From UBA4733 sp036734945 (GTDB lineage: Bacteria; Chloroflexota; UBA4733): 64,000 nucleotides of DNA. The notes under the pieces are model-generated. The model ran no database searches, was not told where the DNA came from, and saw only the letters and a program-made list of their open reading frames with translations. The position numbers and the translations under genes were made by a program. The DNA is taken from NCBI GenBank assembly GCA_036734945.1, contig DAIMXP010000007.1, forward strand, positions 31,929 to 95,928. The letters run 5' to 3'. Shown one piece after another: positions 28,600 to 37,460 of this stretch; the stretch's first letter is position 1, and every line of letters begins with the position of its first letter.

Positions 28600-28722
28600 G
28601 ACCTAGCCGCCCTCCCGCGTTCCGACAACCACCCTGGCAAGGGTGCCGAGGAGCAGCGCAGGCGCCTAAGAATTTCCTAAGAAGTTTCGCCTTGGCATCG
28701 ACGGGGGCTTCGCTTTCGCTTG

Positions 28723-28734
28723 TTACCATGGTAA
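28723..28734. promoter_or_regulatory. Perfect 12-base palindrome TTACCATGGTAA, candidate operator
   Basis: TTACCATGGTAA lies 66 bases upstream of the first of two ribbon-helix-helix-like genes. RHH repressors usually bind such short palindromes and control their own genes. No clear -35/-10 pair is visible nearby. Confidence 0.4.
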
Positions 28735-28799
28735 TCTGAGAATCGGTCGATAGTCCCGCGTTCCCTGCTGGCGGTTCCCCGGCAAGAGAGGAGCAGACG

Positions 28800-29327
28800 A
28801 TGAACGATGCGGCGGTGCAGAGCGATATCCTGTCCCGGTTTCCCCCAGGCGCGCTGCTGGACGTGCAGTTCCGACGCGCCGACAACACCAAGGTGCTCGG
28901 TCTCCTGGAGCCGGGCGAGGTCAACGTCAGGCTCGTGCCTCGCGGGCCGGAGGAGTTCAACGCCGACCCGGGTAAGGCGCCGGTGGAGGTCTGCGAACAG
29001 GTAGTAGAGGAGTTCGTCTACGAGCACTACGCGGTCATCCAGGTCCTGCGCAAGGATCTGCCGGCCTTGCTCACAGAGCGACTGTACAGCCTGATGGCGA
29101 TCTATGGCGGGTTTGCGCACGGGTTGACCGCCCACGAGCCGCCTCCGGGAGAGCCTAGACTGGTGCCGGTGATGACACGGCTGGCGCCGAGCGACCTGGA
29201 GACCCTTGACCTGCTCATCACGGCAGGGCTCGCCGGCAGTCGCGCCGAGGCGATGCGCTGGTGCCTGGGCCGCATCCGGCAGTGGCCGGAATACCAGGAA
29301 CGGACGGGTGGTGCATACCGTGGATGA
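28800..29327 (+). CDS. Unknown protein with a C-terminal ribbon-helix-helix-like segment (tandem copy 1)
   Basis: A 175-residue protein with no family I can name. Residues 1-60 (DILSRFPPGALLDVQF, then LEPGEVNVRLVPRGPEEFNAD) form a conserved block shared with the next gene. The last 50 residues, LVPVMTRLAPSDLETLDLLI then AGLAGSRAEAMRWCLGRI, look like a CopG/RHH DNA-binding motif: a short strand, a helix, and a second helix with SRAEAxRW. AGAGAGGAG precedes ATG 28800. Its stop overlaps the start of the copy downstream. A regulator with an N-terminal sensing domain is the best reading. Confidence 0.72.
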   Translation: MNDAAVQSDILSRFPPGALLDVQFRRADNTKVLGLLEPGEVNVRLVPRGPEEFNADPGKAPVEVCEQVVEEFVYEHYAVIQVLRKDLPALLTERLYSLMAIYGGFAHGLTAHEPPPGEPRLVPVMTRLAPSDLETLDLLITAGLAGSRAEAMRWCLGRIRQWPEYQERTGGAYRG

Positions 29328-29865
29328 CGCTGCGCTGCGGACTGAGATTCTGTCTCGCTTCCCCGAGGGCGCGCTGCTTGATGTGCTCTTCTGGCGCCAC
29401 GATGCGCTCAGTGCGAGTGTGCTGGAGCCGGGCGAGGTGAGCGTCAGCCTGGTGCCGCGGGGGCCGAAGGAGTTCAACGCCGATCCCCAGGGGGCGCCGC
29501 AGGAGGTCTGTGAACAGGTCGTCCGAGAGTTCGGCCACAGCTACTTTCCGGTCTTGCAGCGTCTGCGCAAGGATCTCGCGGGCCTGTTGAGCGAGCGGCT
29601 GCGCACGGTGGGGGTGAACTATGGCAAATCGGGAGTGGCCGTTAGCACCATGGACACTCCTCCCGCGGAGCGCGGGCTCGTGCCGGTGATGACACGGCTG
29701 GCGCCGAGCGACCTGGATACGCTCGATCTCCTCATCGCTGCCGGCTTAGCCACCAGCCGCGCTGACGCAGTGCGTTGGTGCCTGGGCCGCATCCGGGAGC
29801 GGCCCGCGTACCAGGAGTTGCAGTCCTCGGTGCGGCGGATTCAGCAACTGAAGACCACGTTCTAG
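29320..29865 (+). CDS. Unknown protein with a C-terminal ribbon-helix-helix-like segment (tandem copy 2)
   Basis: A 181-residue paralogue of the preceding protein. It shares EILSRFPEGALLDVLF, LEPGEVSVSLVPRGPKEFNAD and LVPVMTRLAPSDLDTLDLLI almost word for word. The start is GTG 29320, which aligns with the first copy's N-terminus and overlaps its stop codon, so the two are translationally coupled. The middle part (about residues 90-120) differs most, which may allow different partners. No function is known to me. Confidence 0.72.
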   Translation: MDDAALRTEILSRFPEGALLDVLFWRHDALSASVLEPGEVSVSLVPRGPKEFNADPQGAPQEVCEQVVREFGHSYFPVLQRLRKDLAGLLSERLRTVGVNYGKSGVAVSTMDTPPAERGLVPVMTRLAPSDLDTLDLLIAAGLATSRADAVRWCLGRIRERPAYQELQSSVRRIQQLKTTF

Positions 29866-29902
29866 CGACGCGAGAGCGTGAGATTCATCGCCGCAACGCT
29901 CC

Positions 29903-31090
29903 TCAGGCGCCGACCGGCTGCGCCGACGGCGCAGCGGCGGGCTCGTACACGCAGGAAGGATCGGGCGCCAGGTAGTCGCCGGTCACTGCATAGGCGCGGG
30001 CGCGGCTGCCGCCGCAGAGCGTGCGATATTCACAGCGTCCGCACTTGCCCTTCAGTTGGATGGGATCGCGCAGGGAACGGAAGAGGGGCGAATCCCGATA
30101 GAGCTCCGTCAGGCTCTGCTGGCGGACGTTCCCGGCGATAATGGGGAGAAAACCGGAGGGGCAGACATCGCCGGTGTGGGAGACGAAGCAGAAGCCGCGA
30201 CCGTCGTTGACTCCCTGCCCCCGGGATGGCGCAGCGTTGTTGACGCTGAAGCCGGCGCCGGTGACCTCCTGTGCGTCCGGCGCGACGCGGGACATATGCT
30301 GAGCAAGCACGCGCCGGTAAGCGGGGGCGGCCGTCGTGCGGACGTGGAGCGGGACGCGCAGGGAAAGTTCTGCGAGCAGGTGGAACACCTCTTCGTGCTC
30401 GGCCGGCGAGACCATGTCTGCTGCCTGACCACGGCCGGTGGGGACGAGGAAGAAAACGCTCCAGACCGTCGCGCCGAGCCGCTGCACCTCCTCGGCCAGG
30501 CGTGGCAGGTCGGTGAGGTTGCGCCGGTTCACCGTGGTGCCGACCTGCAGCGGGAGGTCCAGGTCGACGGCGTCGCCCAGGATCTCGATGGTGCGCTGGT
30601 ATGACCCACGAACCCCGCGGAACTCATCGTGGATCTCCGGTGTCGAGCCGTCCAGGCTGACGTGCAGCATGGCAACCCCCGCCTCTTTTGCCTGGGCCAG
30701 GGTACGTCGTGTGACCAGCGCCGTGGCGCTCGGCGAGAGGGCGACCCGCAGTTCGCGCGACGCCGCGTAGGCGATGAGATCGAAGACGTCCCGGCGCATG
30801 AGGGGGTCGCCGCCGGTGACAACCAGGATCGGGCGACCAATCTCGACGACCTGATCAATCAGCCGGTATCCCTCGGCAGTGGTGAGTTCCCGCGGATCAC
30901 GCCGCGGCATGGCCATGGCGCGGCAGTGCTTGCAGGCGAGCGCACAGGCGCGGGTCAACTCCCAGGCAACGGTAACCGGCGTCCGGTCAAAGTCGATATC
31001 CAGGTACGACTGCCCGCGGCCCGGTCGGTACAGCGAGCGTTGCAATCCCGGTGGCACCGTCCTCATCCCTTCATCGTTGCGATCGTCCAT
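29903..31090 (-). CDS. Radical SAM/SPASM protein, TIGR04053-like (haem-modifying enzyme relative)
   Basis: A 395-residue radical SAM enzyme. Cys49, Cys53 and Cys56 in RACALACKHC bind the 4Fe-4S cluster and GGDPL follows. The C-terminal SPASM-like region has CFVSHTGDVCPSG, CGRCEYRTLC and a last Cys in DPSC. The opening YLDIDFDRTPVTVAWELTRAC fits the family named TIGR04053, related to NirJ/AhbD enzymes of haem d1 and alternative haem b synthesis. The start could be ATG 31090 or ATG 31066. A second, clearer NirJ-like protein is at 36135-37355. Confidence 0.85.
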   Translation of the reverse strand: MDDRNDEGMRTVPPGLQRSLYRPGRGQSYLDIDFDRTPVTVAWELTRACALACKHCRAMAMPRRDPRELTTAEGYRLIDQVVEIGRPILVVTGGDPLMRRDVFDLIAYAASRELRVALSPSATALVTRRTLAQAKEAGVAMLHVSLDGSTPEIHDEFRGVRGSYQRTIEILGDAVDLDLPLQVGTTVNRRNLTDLPRLAEEVQRLGATVWSVFFLVPTGRGQAADMVSPAEHEEVFHLLAELSLRVPLHVRTTAAPAYRRVLAQHMSRVAPDAQEVTGAGFSVNNAAPSRGQGVNDGRGFCFVSHTGDVCPSGFLPIIAGNVRQQSLTELYRDSPLFRSLRDPIQLKGKCGRCEYRTLCGGSRARAYAVTGDYLAPDPSCVYEPAAAPSAQPVGA

Positions 31091-31202
31091 CGGATCGGGC
31101 CAGCGTACCACAACATTGATGTATTGTCTTTACGTGGAGCGTGTCGCTATACGACGAGGCGTCATTACCGCCCGACTTCTTTCGGAAGGCCCCCGCTGGA
31201 GA

Positions 31203-33386
31203 TCAAGCGGGACCGGAGAGCGACTCCAGGGCGCCACCCACCACAACGGTATGCCCGCTGGTGATGCTTGCGTCCATCACGGCCGCCGTGATGGCCCGGC
31301 CCATGTCCTCCACTGTCGGTAAACACCCAACCTGGGAACGGCGCTGCTCGGCGTAGCCGGGGGCGGTGCGCTCCAGCAGGCGCGGCGTGATGGTGCCGTC
31401 GATCAGGTCGCCGGTGACGACGAGGAGCCGGATGCCGCGCTCCGCCAACACCGCCTGCCGCGCCCGCAAGGCCTGCTCGCCGGCATACTTGGAGGCGGCT
31501 ACCGGCACATAGGCCGGCAACTGCTGCACCTGCCCGTAGCGGTGCGCCCAGTGACTGGTAACGAAGACGACGACGCCGCCGGTGGTCAGGAGCGGCAGCG
31601 CCGCCTCTACCAGGGCCAGCGGCGCGTCGCGATTGATGCGCATCGGGTACTGCGGGTCGGCGGCGACCAGGCCGGCCTCCAGGCCGCCGGAGGCGTTCAG
31701 CACGAGCACATCCAGGCGGCCGCGCCACTCGCGGATCGCCGCGAAGAGGCCGGCGATCTCCCCCGGCTTGGTGATGTCTGCGCAGAGGGGTAAGGCGGCG
31801 GCGCCACGCTGCCGTAACGCCGCCGCCACCTCTGCCGCCCGCGCCGCCTTGTTGCGATAGCCGATCGCCACGTCGTAACCGGCAGCCGCCAGCGCCAGCG
31901 CGGTGGCTGCGCCGATGCCGCGCGATCCACCAGTGACGAACGCCACCGGGCGTGGCACGACGTTGAGCAAATAATCTACGGCCTGGCGGGCGGTGTAGTC
32001 GTCCGCTCCTTCGGGAAGCACGTGACTCAGGAAGCCGAGGTCCTGGCCAAGCGTCACGATGGCGGGTTCCTGATACCCGTTGGCCCGCTGCTGGCCCAGG
32101 CCGAGCGCAGCGACCAGACCGTTACACAGGCAGGCGCGGTGGACCGTCTCTGCCGGGTCTCCACCTTTACGGACGAACAGGTGGACCGGCTCGGCCGGAC
32201 AGCGATAGCCGATGCGACCGTTCGCGGTCCGGTATACCTGCCGCAAATAGCCGATGTCGCACAGCCTCTCCCGTGCCTCGTACACGGAGGGGACAGCCAC
32301 GGTGCCCGGCAACTCGGCCACCTTGAAGGGGAAGCCGGTTGGCGAGGCGCCGGGGTCGTTGCGCACCCGCAAGGTCCCAGCCAGTGCCTGCTCCCTCAAC
32401 TGCCGCTTGTACTGCTCATCGAGTGCTGACTCCCGGCACAGGGCGAAAATCGAGCCGACCTGCACACCAGTGGCGCCGACGGCCAAAGCCGCGCGGATTG
32501 CCCCGGGAGAAGCGGCCCCACCGGCCAGCCAGAACGGCAACCCAAGGGCAGCCACCCGACCTGCGTCGATCTTGTCGCGGGGCCCGTAGACTGGTTCGCC
32601 GTTAGCATCGAGATGCAGGCGGCCGCGGGGCGGGGCGCTGTGACCGCCCGCGACCGGGCCTTCCAGCACGAACCCGTCCGGGCGGCGGTCTGGCTCGCGC
32701 ATCAGGTACTCCGCCAGCACCGCCGCCGAGACGATCGCCAGGAAGCGTGGCCGTCGCAACGGAGGTGCGGGCCGCCCCAGCGCCTCTGCCGGGTCCAGTT
32801 TGATGGTATAGCGTTCGCCGGGGAGCGCTCCCTCGACCGTGACGCCGAGTTCGATCGGCCGTCCCGCGGCGAGTCCGTCCAGCAGTCCGGGAATCTCCGC
32901 CGGGATGCCCGCGCCCACGAGGACGTAATCGACCCCGGCGAGCATGGCCCCGAGCACGGCGGCCGGCGTGGCGAGTTGCGTCTTCTCCAGATAGTTCACG
33001 CCTACCACGCCATCGTGACCCTCCTTGGCGAGGAAGACCTCAGCAAAGTTGCCGACTACCGCCAGTTGCGTGCCGGCGAGTTGGGGGCGTAGCCCCAGCA
33101 TGGGCACGAGTCGGAAGGGACGTCCCGTCGGCAGACCGCCGTCCACGAAATAGCGGCGCAGCACTCGCTCGGCGATCTCGGGGACGGGGAAGTGCGTCAG
33201 TGCCCGGCGCAAATGTCCGCCGGGGTCACCGCGCTGTAGCCGGCGAGCGAGCAGCGAATCCAGGGCAATGCCGGAGACGACGCCGAGCTGGCCGGTGCAA
33301 CTGACCGCGCGGGCCAGTTGCCAGCCGGAGACGCCGGCCCCCATGCCGCCCTGGATGAGCACCGGTAAGAACGGGTCGAGAACCAT
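31203..33386 (-). CDS. Nitronate monooxygenase / short-chain dehydrogenase fusion
   Basis: A 727-residue two-domain protein. Residues 1-460 are a 2-nitropropane dioxygenase/FabK-type FMN barrel (LIQGGMGAGVSGWQLARAVS, GPVAGGHSAPPRG, LPFWLAGG). From about residue 490 an SDR domain begins: VAFVTGGSRGIGAATALAL, then NASGG, then VTSHW. The YxxxK catalytic pair reads VAASK, so the Tyr is Val and normal SDR chemistry is doubtful. GGAGG lies seven bases before ATG 33386. Fusion of these two folds is uncommon. It may act on nitroalkanes formed in the nitrogen-oxide-rich setting of this cluster, or on an enoyl thioester. Confidence 0.85.
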   Translation of the reverse strand: MVLDPFLPVLIQGGMGAGVSGWQLARAVSCTGQLGVVSGIALDSLLARRLQRGDPGGHLRRALTHFPVPEIAERVLRRYFVDGGLPTGRPFRLVPMLGLRPQLAGTQLAVVGNFAEVFLAKEGHDGVVGVNYLEKTQLATPAAVLGAMLAGVDYVLVGAGIPAEIPGLLDGLAAGRPIELGVTVEGALPGERYTIKLDPAEALGRPAPPLRRPRFLAIVSAAVLAEYLMREPDRRPDGFVLEGPVAGGHSAPPRGRLHLDANGEPVYGPRDKIDAGRVAALGLPFWLAGGAASPGAIRAALAVGATGVQVGSIFALCRESALDEQYKRQLREQALAGTLRVRNDPGASPTGFPFKVAELPGTVAVPSVYEARERLCDIGYLRQVYRTANGRIGYRCPAEPVHLFVRKGGDPAETVHRACLCNGLVAALGLGQQRANGYQEPAIVTLGQDLGFLSHVLPEGADDYTARQAVDYLLNVVPRPVAFVTGGSRGIGAATALALAAAGYDVAIGYRNKAARAAEVAAALRQRGAAALPLCADITKPGEIAGLFAAIREWRGRLDVLVLNASGGLEAGLVAADPQYPMRINRDAPLALVEAALPLLTTGGVVVFVTSHWAHRYGQVQQLPAYVPVAASKYAGEQALRARQAVLAERGIRLLVVTGDLIDGTITPRLLERTAPGYAEQRRSQVGCLPTVEDMGRAITAAVMDASITSGHTVVVGGALESLSGPA

Positions 33387-33509
33387 GCAAACCTCCACCG
33401 CCGGGACCGCCCCGCCGCCGCATCTCCCAGGCCATACCATGCGACAGTTTACGACACGTGCAGTGTGGACGTACATGTTCCATGCTGGGCGGTGCGGCGA
33501 ACGATCTGC

Positions 33510-33974
33510 TCAACCGATCTGTTGAACGCCGAAGCCGGTCGCCGCGATGGCCGTCATGAAGAGCATCATCCCCAGCCAGACTGCACCGAAGCCGCGCGAG
33601 TAACGTTCTGCTGCGTAGGTAGCGAGCCAGCCGTTACCGAGAAAGGCAAGATGCAGTGCAGCGTGGGCGAGTGGATGTGCATCGACGTAGCCATAGAGGT
33701 CCGGCGCCATCAACGCCACGGCGAGCCCACTGAGGAGCACCGAGCCGATCAGCCAGCCCGGCGCCGTTCCACCGGCAGCGACCTGCCGCCGGCGCGCCAG
33801 GCGCCACCCGAAGGCTCCGCCAATGGCCATGAGCAGGCCATGCTCCAGGTGGTGCAACAACACGGGCGGTTCGATTGGACCGAGCAGGAGCGGAGTAGCG
33901 AGATCGCCAAGGGCAAGCAGGCCAAGCAGCCACCAGAGCGGCGCCGCCAAACCGGGAGCTGGCCGGCGGTTCAA
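33510..33974 (-). CDS. Small four-helix membrane protein coupled to the haem-copper oxidase
   Basis: A 154-residue hydrophobic protein. It begins LNRRPAPGLAAPLWWLLGLL and has about four membrane segments with a HHLEHGLLMAIGG stretch whose histidines could bind metal or haem. The TTG start at 33974 overlaps the TGA of the oxidase subunit I gene as TTGA, so translation is coupled. I do not recognise a family. NO-reductase clusters of the NorY/NorS type in ammonia oxidisers also carry a small extra membrane protein gene, but I cannot say they are related. Confidence 0.7.
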   Translation of the reverse strand: MNRRPAPGLAAPLWWLLGLLALGDLATPLLLGPIEPPVLLHHLEHGLLMAIGGAFGWRLARRRQVAAGGTAPGWLIGSVLLSGLAVALMAPDLYGYVDAHPLAHAALHLAFLGNGWLATYAAERYSRGFGAVWLGMMLFMTAIAATGFGVQQIG

Positions 33975-35449
33975 AGGACCGCAGTTCGCCTGGTCGCCCG
34001 CCGAACCATGTCCAGCAGGATCAGCAGGCTCCCGACGATGATGGCGAACACAAACCAGGAGGCGATCTGGGCGAGCGCTGGGCCAGGAGCCGGCTCGAGC
34101 GCGTAGCGGCGCGGAACGCCTTCCAGTCCCGAGGCGTAGAACGTGGCGGCAAAGCCGGTGGCGCCGGCAATGAACAAGCCGAATCCCCAGCCGGCAAGGG
34201 CGCCAAAGCGCTTCCCCTCCCCGATGAAATAGGAGACGAAGCCGAGGCCGAAGAGGACGACGCCGCCCAGCAGATAAGTGTGAAAGTGGGCCGGTACCCA
34301 CAGCGTATTGTGCAGGACGAAGTTGAATGGAATGGTGGCGTCCAGGAGGGCCGCGCTACCGCCGATGGCCCAGCCCAGGAGGCCAATGAACAGTGCCGCC
34401 GAACCGAGTGTCCAGCGCAGGCCGGAGCGATAGAGCAGGAGGAGGCCCCCAAAGATAGTCACCACTGCCGGAGGCACACTTGCCAGGTACGACGCAAACT
34501 CTCCCAGAAACTGCAGCGCGGGAGGCTGCACAAAGTCCTGGTAGAGGTGGTGGGGGAACGCCAGCAGAACCAGGACGAGCGACCCGACCCAGGCGAGGCT
34601 CAAGACGTTGCTCGACTTCCAGGGCCGTCCCGCGTAGTGCGGCAAGAGCGCATAAATGACGCCGGCAGCCGCATAGATGGTCAAGTTGGCGAGCGTGTGG
34701 CCGAAAAAGTAGGTAAGGTTCTTGGCCCAAAGCGGGTCGATGGGAAACGCCGGCATTGCCCAGCGGGCCAGGAGCGCCACGCTGAGCACCATCCCGGCCA
34801 CGCTGGCCAGGGCGCCGTCCAGCGCCACCATCGTCGCGGCGAGCACCGTCGGCGGCGCGGTAACGCCGTCGGGTCGACGCAGCCGGAGGAACACGGTGTC
34901 GAGGGCGAGGCCGCGCCAGAGGTTACCGTAGACGCGAATGATGGCGGCCAGCAGGTCAAAGCAATAGAGCGCAAACCCAAAGCTGACCAGCAAGTACCCC
35001 AGCAGATAGACGCCGGTGGCCCAGGCCGGCCAGAACGTGCCGACGAACGGCAGGGGGAAGAGGGCGGTCCACGCGGCGGCGAAGTGCCCGATCAAGACGG
35101 CGCCGGTCACGAGCAGCACCCCGGCGAGGAAGAAGCCGAAGGCGACCAGGAACGGTGTCACCTTGAGGTTCAGCAGGTCCTGCAGAAACCACCAGTGCGC
35201 CCCGAGCACCAGCAGGAGTGTTGCGACGAGCATACCGGCGCCGTGCAGCGTCAGCAGGGCGTAAAAGGTTGACGGCGACAGCGCGAAATAGCCGGCCTGC
35301 GTCGCCCGCAGCGCTGCCCCGATCAGACCCAGTACGCCGATCAGACCGAGACCGGTCACCAGGTAGGCCCAGACGGCCACGCGCATCCCGCGCGTCGGTA
35401 CACGCACCGAAGAGACTACTGTCGTCGCATCTCCATGCTCGCTCGGCAC
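33971..35449 (-). CDS. Haem-copper oxidase subunit I, B-family, lacking the cross-linked Tyr (NO reductase candidate)
   Basis: A 492-residue, 12-helix catalytic subunit. Low-spin haem and high-spin haem ligands are in place: TLHGAGM in helix 2 and NTLWVPAHFHTYL in helix 10, the B-family (ba3) pattern. CuB ligands are GH in helix 6 and FPHHLY in helix 7. In ba3 and aa3 oxidases the helix-6 His is followed four residues later by the Tyr that cross-links to it (HPxVY); here the segment is GHTLAN, with Asn at that position. Oxygen reductases need that Tyr, while CuA-containing NO reductases proposed from this superfamily (eNOR, sNOR) lack it. GAGGAGG lies five bases before GTG 35449. Confidence 0.88.
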   Translation of the reverse strand: MPSEHGDATTVVSSVRVPTRGMRVAVWAYLVTGLGLIGVLGLIGAALRATQAGYFALSPSTFYALLTLHGAGMLVATLLLVLGAHWWFLQDLLNLKVTPFLVAFGFFLAGVLLVTGAVLIGHFAAAWTALFPLPFVGTFWPAWATGVYLLGYLLVSFGFALYCFDLLAAIIRVYGNLWRGLALDTVFLRLRRPDGVTAPPTVLAATMVALDGALASVAGMVLSVALLARWAMPAFPIDPLWAKNLTYFFGHTLANLTIYAAAGVIYALLPHYAGRPWKSSNVLSLAWVGSLVLVLLAFPHHLYQDFVQPPALQFLGEFASYLASVPPAVVTIFGGLLLLYRSGLRWTLGSAALFIGLLGWAIGGSAALLDATIPFNFVLHNTLWVPAHFHTYLLGGVVLFGLGFVSYFIGEGKRFGALAGWGFGLFIAGATGFAATFYASGLEGVPRRYALEPAPGPALAQIASWFVFAIIVGSLLILLDMVRRATRRTAVL

Positions 35450-35479
35450 TGTGTGCCTCCTCTCGGTTATGGGCCCCGG

Positions 35480-36025
35480 CTATTTGCCGGGAGCACTGAC
35501 GGTGATGGTCTGCTGCATCACGTCGTGCGCGATACCACAGTACTCCAGGCAGCGAATCGTGTAGGCGCCGGGGTGAGGGAAGGTGAAGTAGAGCCGGTTA
35601 ACATAGCCGGGCATGGCCTGCACCTGCCCAATTAACTGGCCCTGCGGGTCATAGATGCCAAAGCCGTGATTGACGTCGCTGGAGGTGACTTCGAACTCCA
35701 GCAGCCTGTTGGCCGGAAGCTGCGCGGGCATGCTGAAGCTGAACTGCTGAGCGGTGACCTGCACGGTGAGCGCAGATCCCCGGGCAGCCGCCACCGCCCA
35801 GGGGTACGGCAGGGTGGCGAGGGAGACGGCGAGCGCACCGACGATCAGCAGCAGCAGGACACGGAACCACCAGCCGCGCAGCACGTAGGCGCCTGCTTGA
35901 ACCTTCGGGTACGGTTGCTGACGGTGGGTGTTGCGCAGCACCCACAGAAAGACCGCCAGAATGCCGACAGCCATCACGACGAAAAGCACGAGCACGAGGG
36001 TCTGCCGGGCAGCAAGCGGGTTCAT
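35480..36025 (-). CDS. Haem-copper oxidase subunit II with CuA site
   Basis: A 181-residue subunit II. Two N-terminal membrane helices (about 8-30 and 50-75) precede a cupredoxin domain. The CuA ligands are complete: His in DVNHGFGIYD and the motif CLEYCGIAHDVM (Cys, Glu, Cys, His, Met) near residue 158. It therefore accepts electrons from a cytochrome c or copper protein, not from quinol. AAGGAG precedes ATG 36025. The gap to subunit I is 30 bases. Together with the Asn-type subunit I it would form a CuA-dependent NO reductase or an unusual oxidase. Confidence 0.9.
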   Translation of the reverse strand: MNPLAARQTLVLVLFVVMAVGILAVFLWVLRNTHRQQPYPKVQAGAYVLRGWWFRVLLLLIVGALAVSLATLPYPWAVAAARGSALTVQVTAQQFSFSMPAQLPANRLLEFEVTSSDVNHGFGIYDPQGQLIGQVQAMPGYVNRLYFTFPHPGAYTIRCLEYCGIAHDVMQQTITVSAPGK

Positions 36026-36134
36026 CGCGCCATCTCCTTGCGTTCCATTCTCTCGACATCAGCAGCCACACGACGCCGACCGGCAATGCAGCCGCTGACA
36101 GCATAACGTACAGCAGCCGCACTTGCCCTTGAGG

Positions 36135-37355
36135 TTAGCAGGATTCCACAACGAGCGGCTCGGGCCGGGCTGGCGCCATGGATGTGGCGTCTCTGCCACG
36201 TATTTCCTCGTCCGTTAAGTAACAAGCGGGATCCATGCCCCAGAAATCCCCGGTAGCCGCCAGCGCCCTCGCCCGCAGATTGCCATTGCAGAGGGGCAGG
36301 AAACGGCATTGCCGGCAGCGTTCCGGCAGCGCAGCGGCGCGCTGCCGGAGCGTCACCAGAAGCGGATGGGTGGGCTCCGTCCAGACCGCGCTGAACGGCC
36401 GCTCACGCACGTTTCCGAAGGTGACCGGCCAGCTAAACTGATCGGGGTGGACGTTGCCTGCGTGGTCGACGTGGCCAATGGCGACGCCGGAATTGTTCCC
36501 GCCGTTGCGAGCGAGGAGCCGCCAGACTTCCGCCGCCCGTTCGGGACCATGCTCGCGGGCCAGGCGTAGCCAGAGGTACGGCCCGTCGGCGTGATTGTCG
36601 ACGGTGAGTACCTCCTTGTCCATGCCGCGCCGCTGCAGATCGCGCACCCAATCGATCAACTGGTCGATTACGTTGCGCGTCTCTGCTGGAGCCAGTTCGT
36701 CGTTGGCGATCCGCCGCCCTCGCCCGGCATAGACCAGGTGATAGAAGCAAGCCCGGTCGATCCCTTCGCGCTCAATGAGGGCGAGGATTGCCGCCAGGTC
36801 GTCGACGGTCCGGCGGGTCAGCGTCAAACGCAATCCAACCCGCTGTCCAACCGCCCGGCAGTTGCGAATGCCCTGAAGCGCCGCCTCGAAGGCCCCCCGC
36901 TTGCCACGAAAACGATCGTTGGTGCTCCCAATGCCGTCCAGGCTGATGCCCACGTAGCCAAAGCCGGTGGCGTGCAACTGTTCGGCGACCTCAGCGGTAA
37001 TCAGCGTGCCGTTGGTCGAGAGGGTGGTGCGAATGCCCAGGGCTTGAGCGTGACGAGCGAGGGCGAACAGGTCGGGGCGCATGAGCGGCTCGCCGCCGGA
37101 AAAGAGGACGACCGGCACGCCCAGGTGCGCCAGGTCCTCCAGCATCGCTACGGCCTCATCCGTCGTCAGTTCGTCCGGGTAAGGGCGGTCATGCGCGTCG
37201 GCGTAGCAGTGCATGCAGTGCAGGTTGCAACGCCGCGTGGCGGTCCAAACCACCACAGGGGGGCGCGCTGCCCCTGGCGCTTCCAGCCTGGGTCCGTACC
37301 GCAAATGGTCCAGCGCGCCGGCCTGGCCCGTCAGTAAACGACTCAAGCCCAACAC
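36135..37355 (-). CDS. NirJ-like radical SAM/SPASM haem-biosynthesis protein
   Basis: A 406-residue protein very like NirJ, which removes side chains of siroheme-derived intermediates on the path to haem d1 of cytochrome cd1 nitrite reductase. Cys43, Cys47 and Cys50 in RRCNLHCMHCY bind the radical SAM cluster; FSGGEPLMRPDLF and the C-terminal NNSGVAIGHVDHAGNVHPDQ with CRQCRFLPLCNGN are typical. The start is GTG 37355 with a weak ribosome site. No nirS or other nir gene is in the window, so the product could instead be haem b by the siroheme route (AhbC/AhbD). Its place next to an NO-reductase candidate favours denitrification. Confidence 0.85.
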   Translation of the reverse strand: MLGLSRLLTGQAGALDHLRYGPRLEAPGAARPPVVVWTATRRCNLHCMHCYADAHDRPYPDELTTDEAVAMLEDLAHLGVPVVLFSGGEPLMRPDLFALARHAQALGIRTTLSTNGTLITAEVAEQLHATGFGYVGISLDGIGSTNDRFRGKRGAFEAALQGIRNCRAVGQRVGLRLTLTRRTVDDLAAILALIEREGIDRACFYHLVYAGRGRRIANDELAPAETRNVIDQLIDWVRDLQRRGMDKEVLTVDNHADGPYLWLRLAREHGPERAAEVWRLLARNGGNNSGVAIGHVDHAGNVHPDQFSWPVTFGNVRERPFSAVWTEPTHPLLVTLRQRAAALPERCRQCRFLPLCNGNLRARALAATGDFWGMDPACYLTDEEIRGRDATSMAPARPEPLVVESC

Positions 37356-37460
37356 GGCGCTGTCTCTCTCGCCGCCCGCCAGCAGGTCATGTCCCCAACC
37401 TTTCCATCAAACGCGGCGCGCTCTGCGCGGCTCTTCGGTCGGGGGGCGCCGTGCAATCTC

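Noticed and set aside
35649..36122. Small hydrophobic ORF starting with GTG upstream of oxidase subunit II, possibly a IIa-like helix
   Set aside because: The first 25 codons look like a membrane helix, but the frame has no stop for 157 codons and overlaps subunit II completely, so it is probably a shadow.
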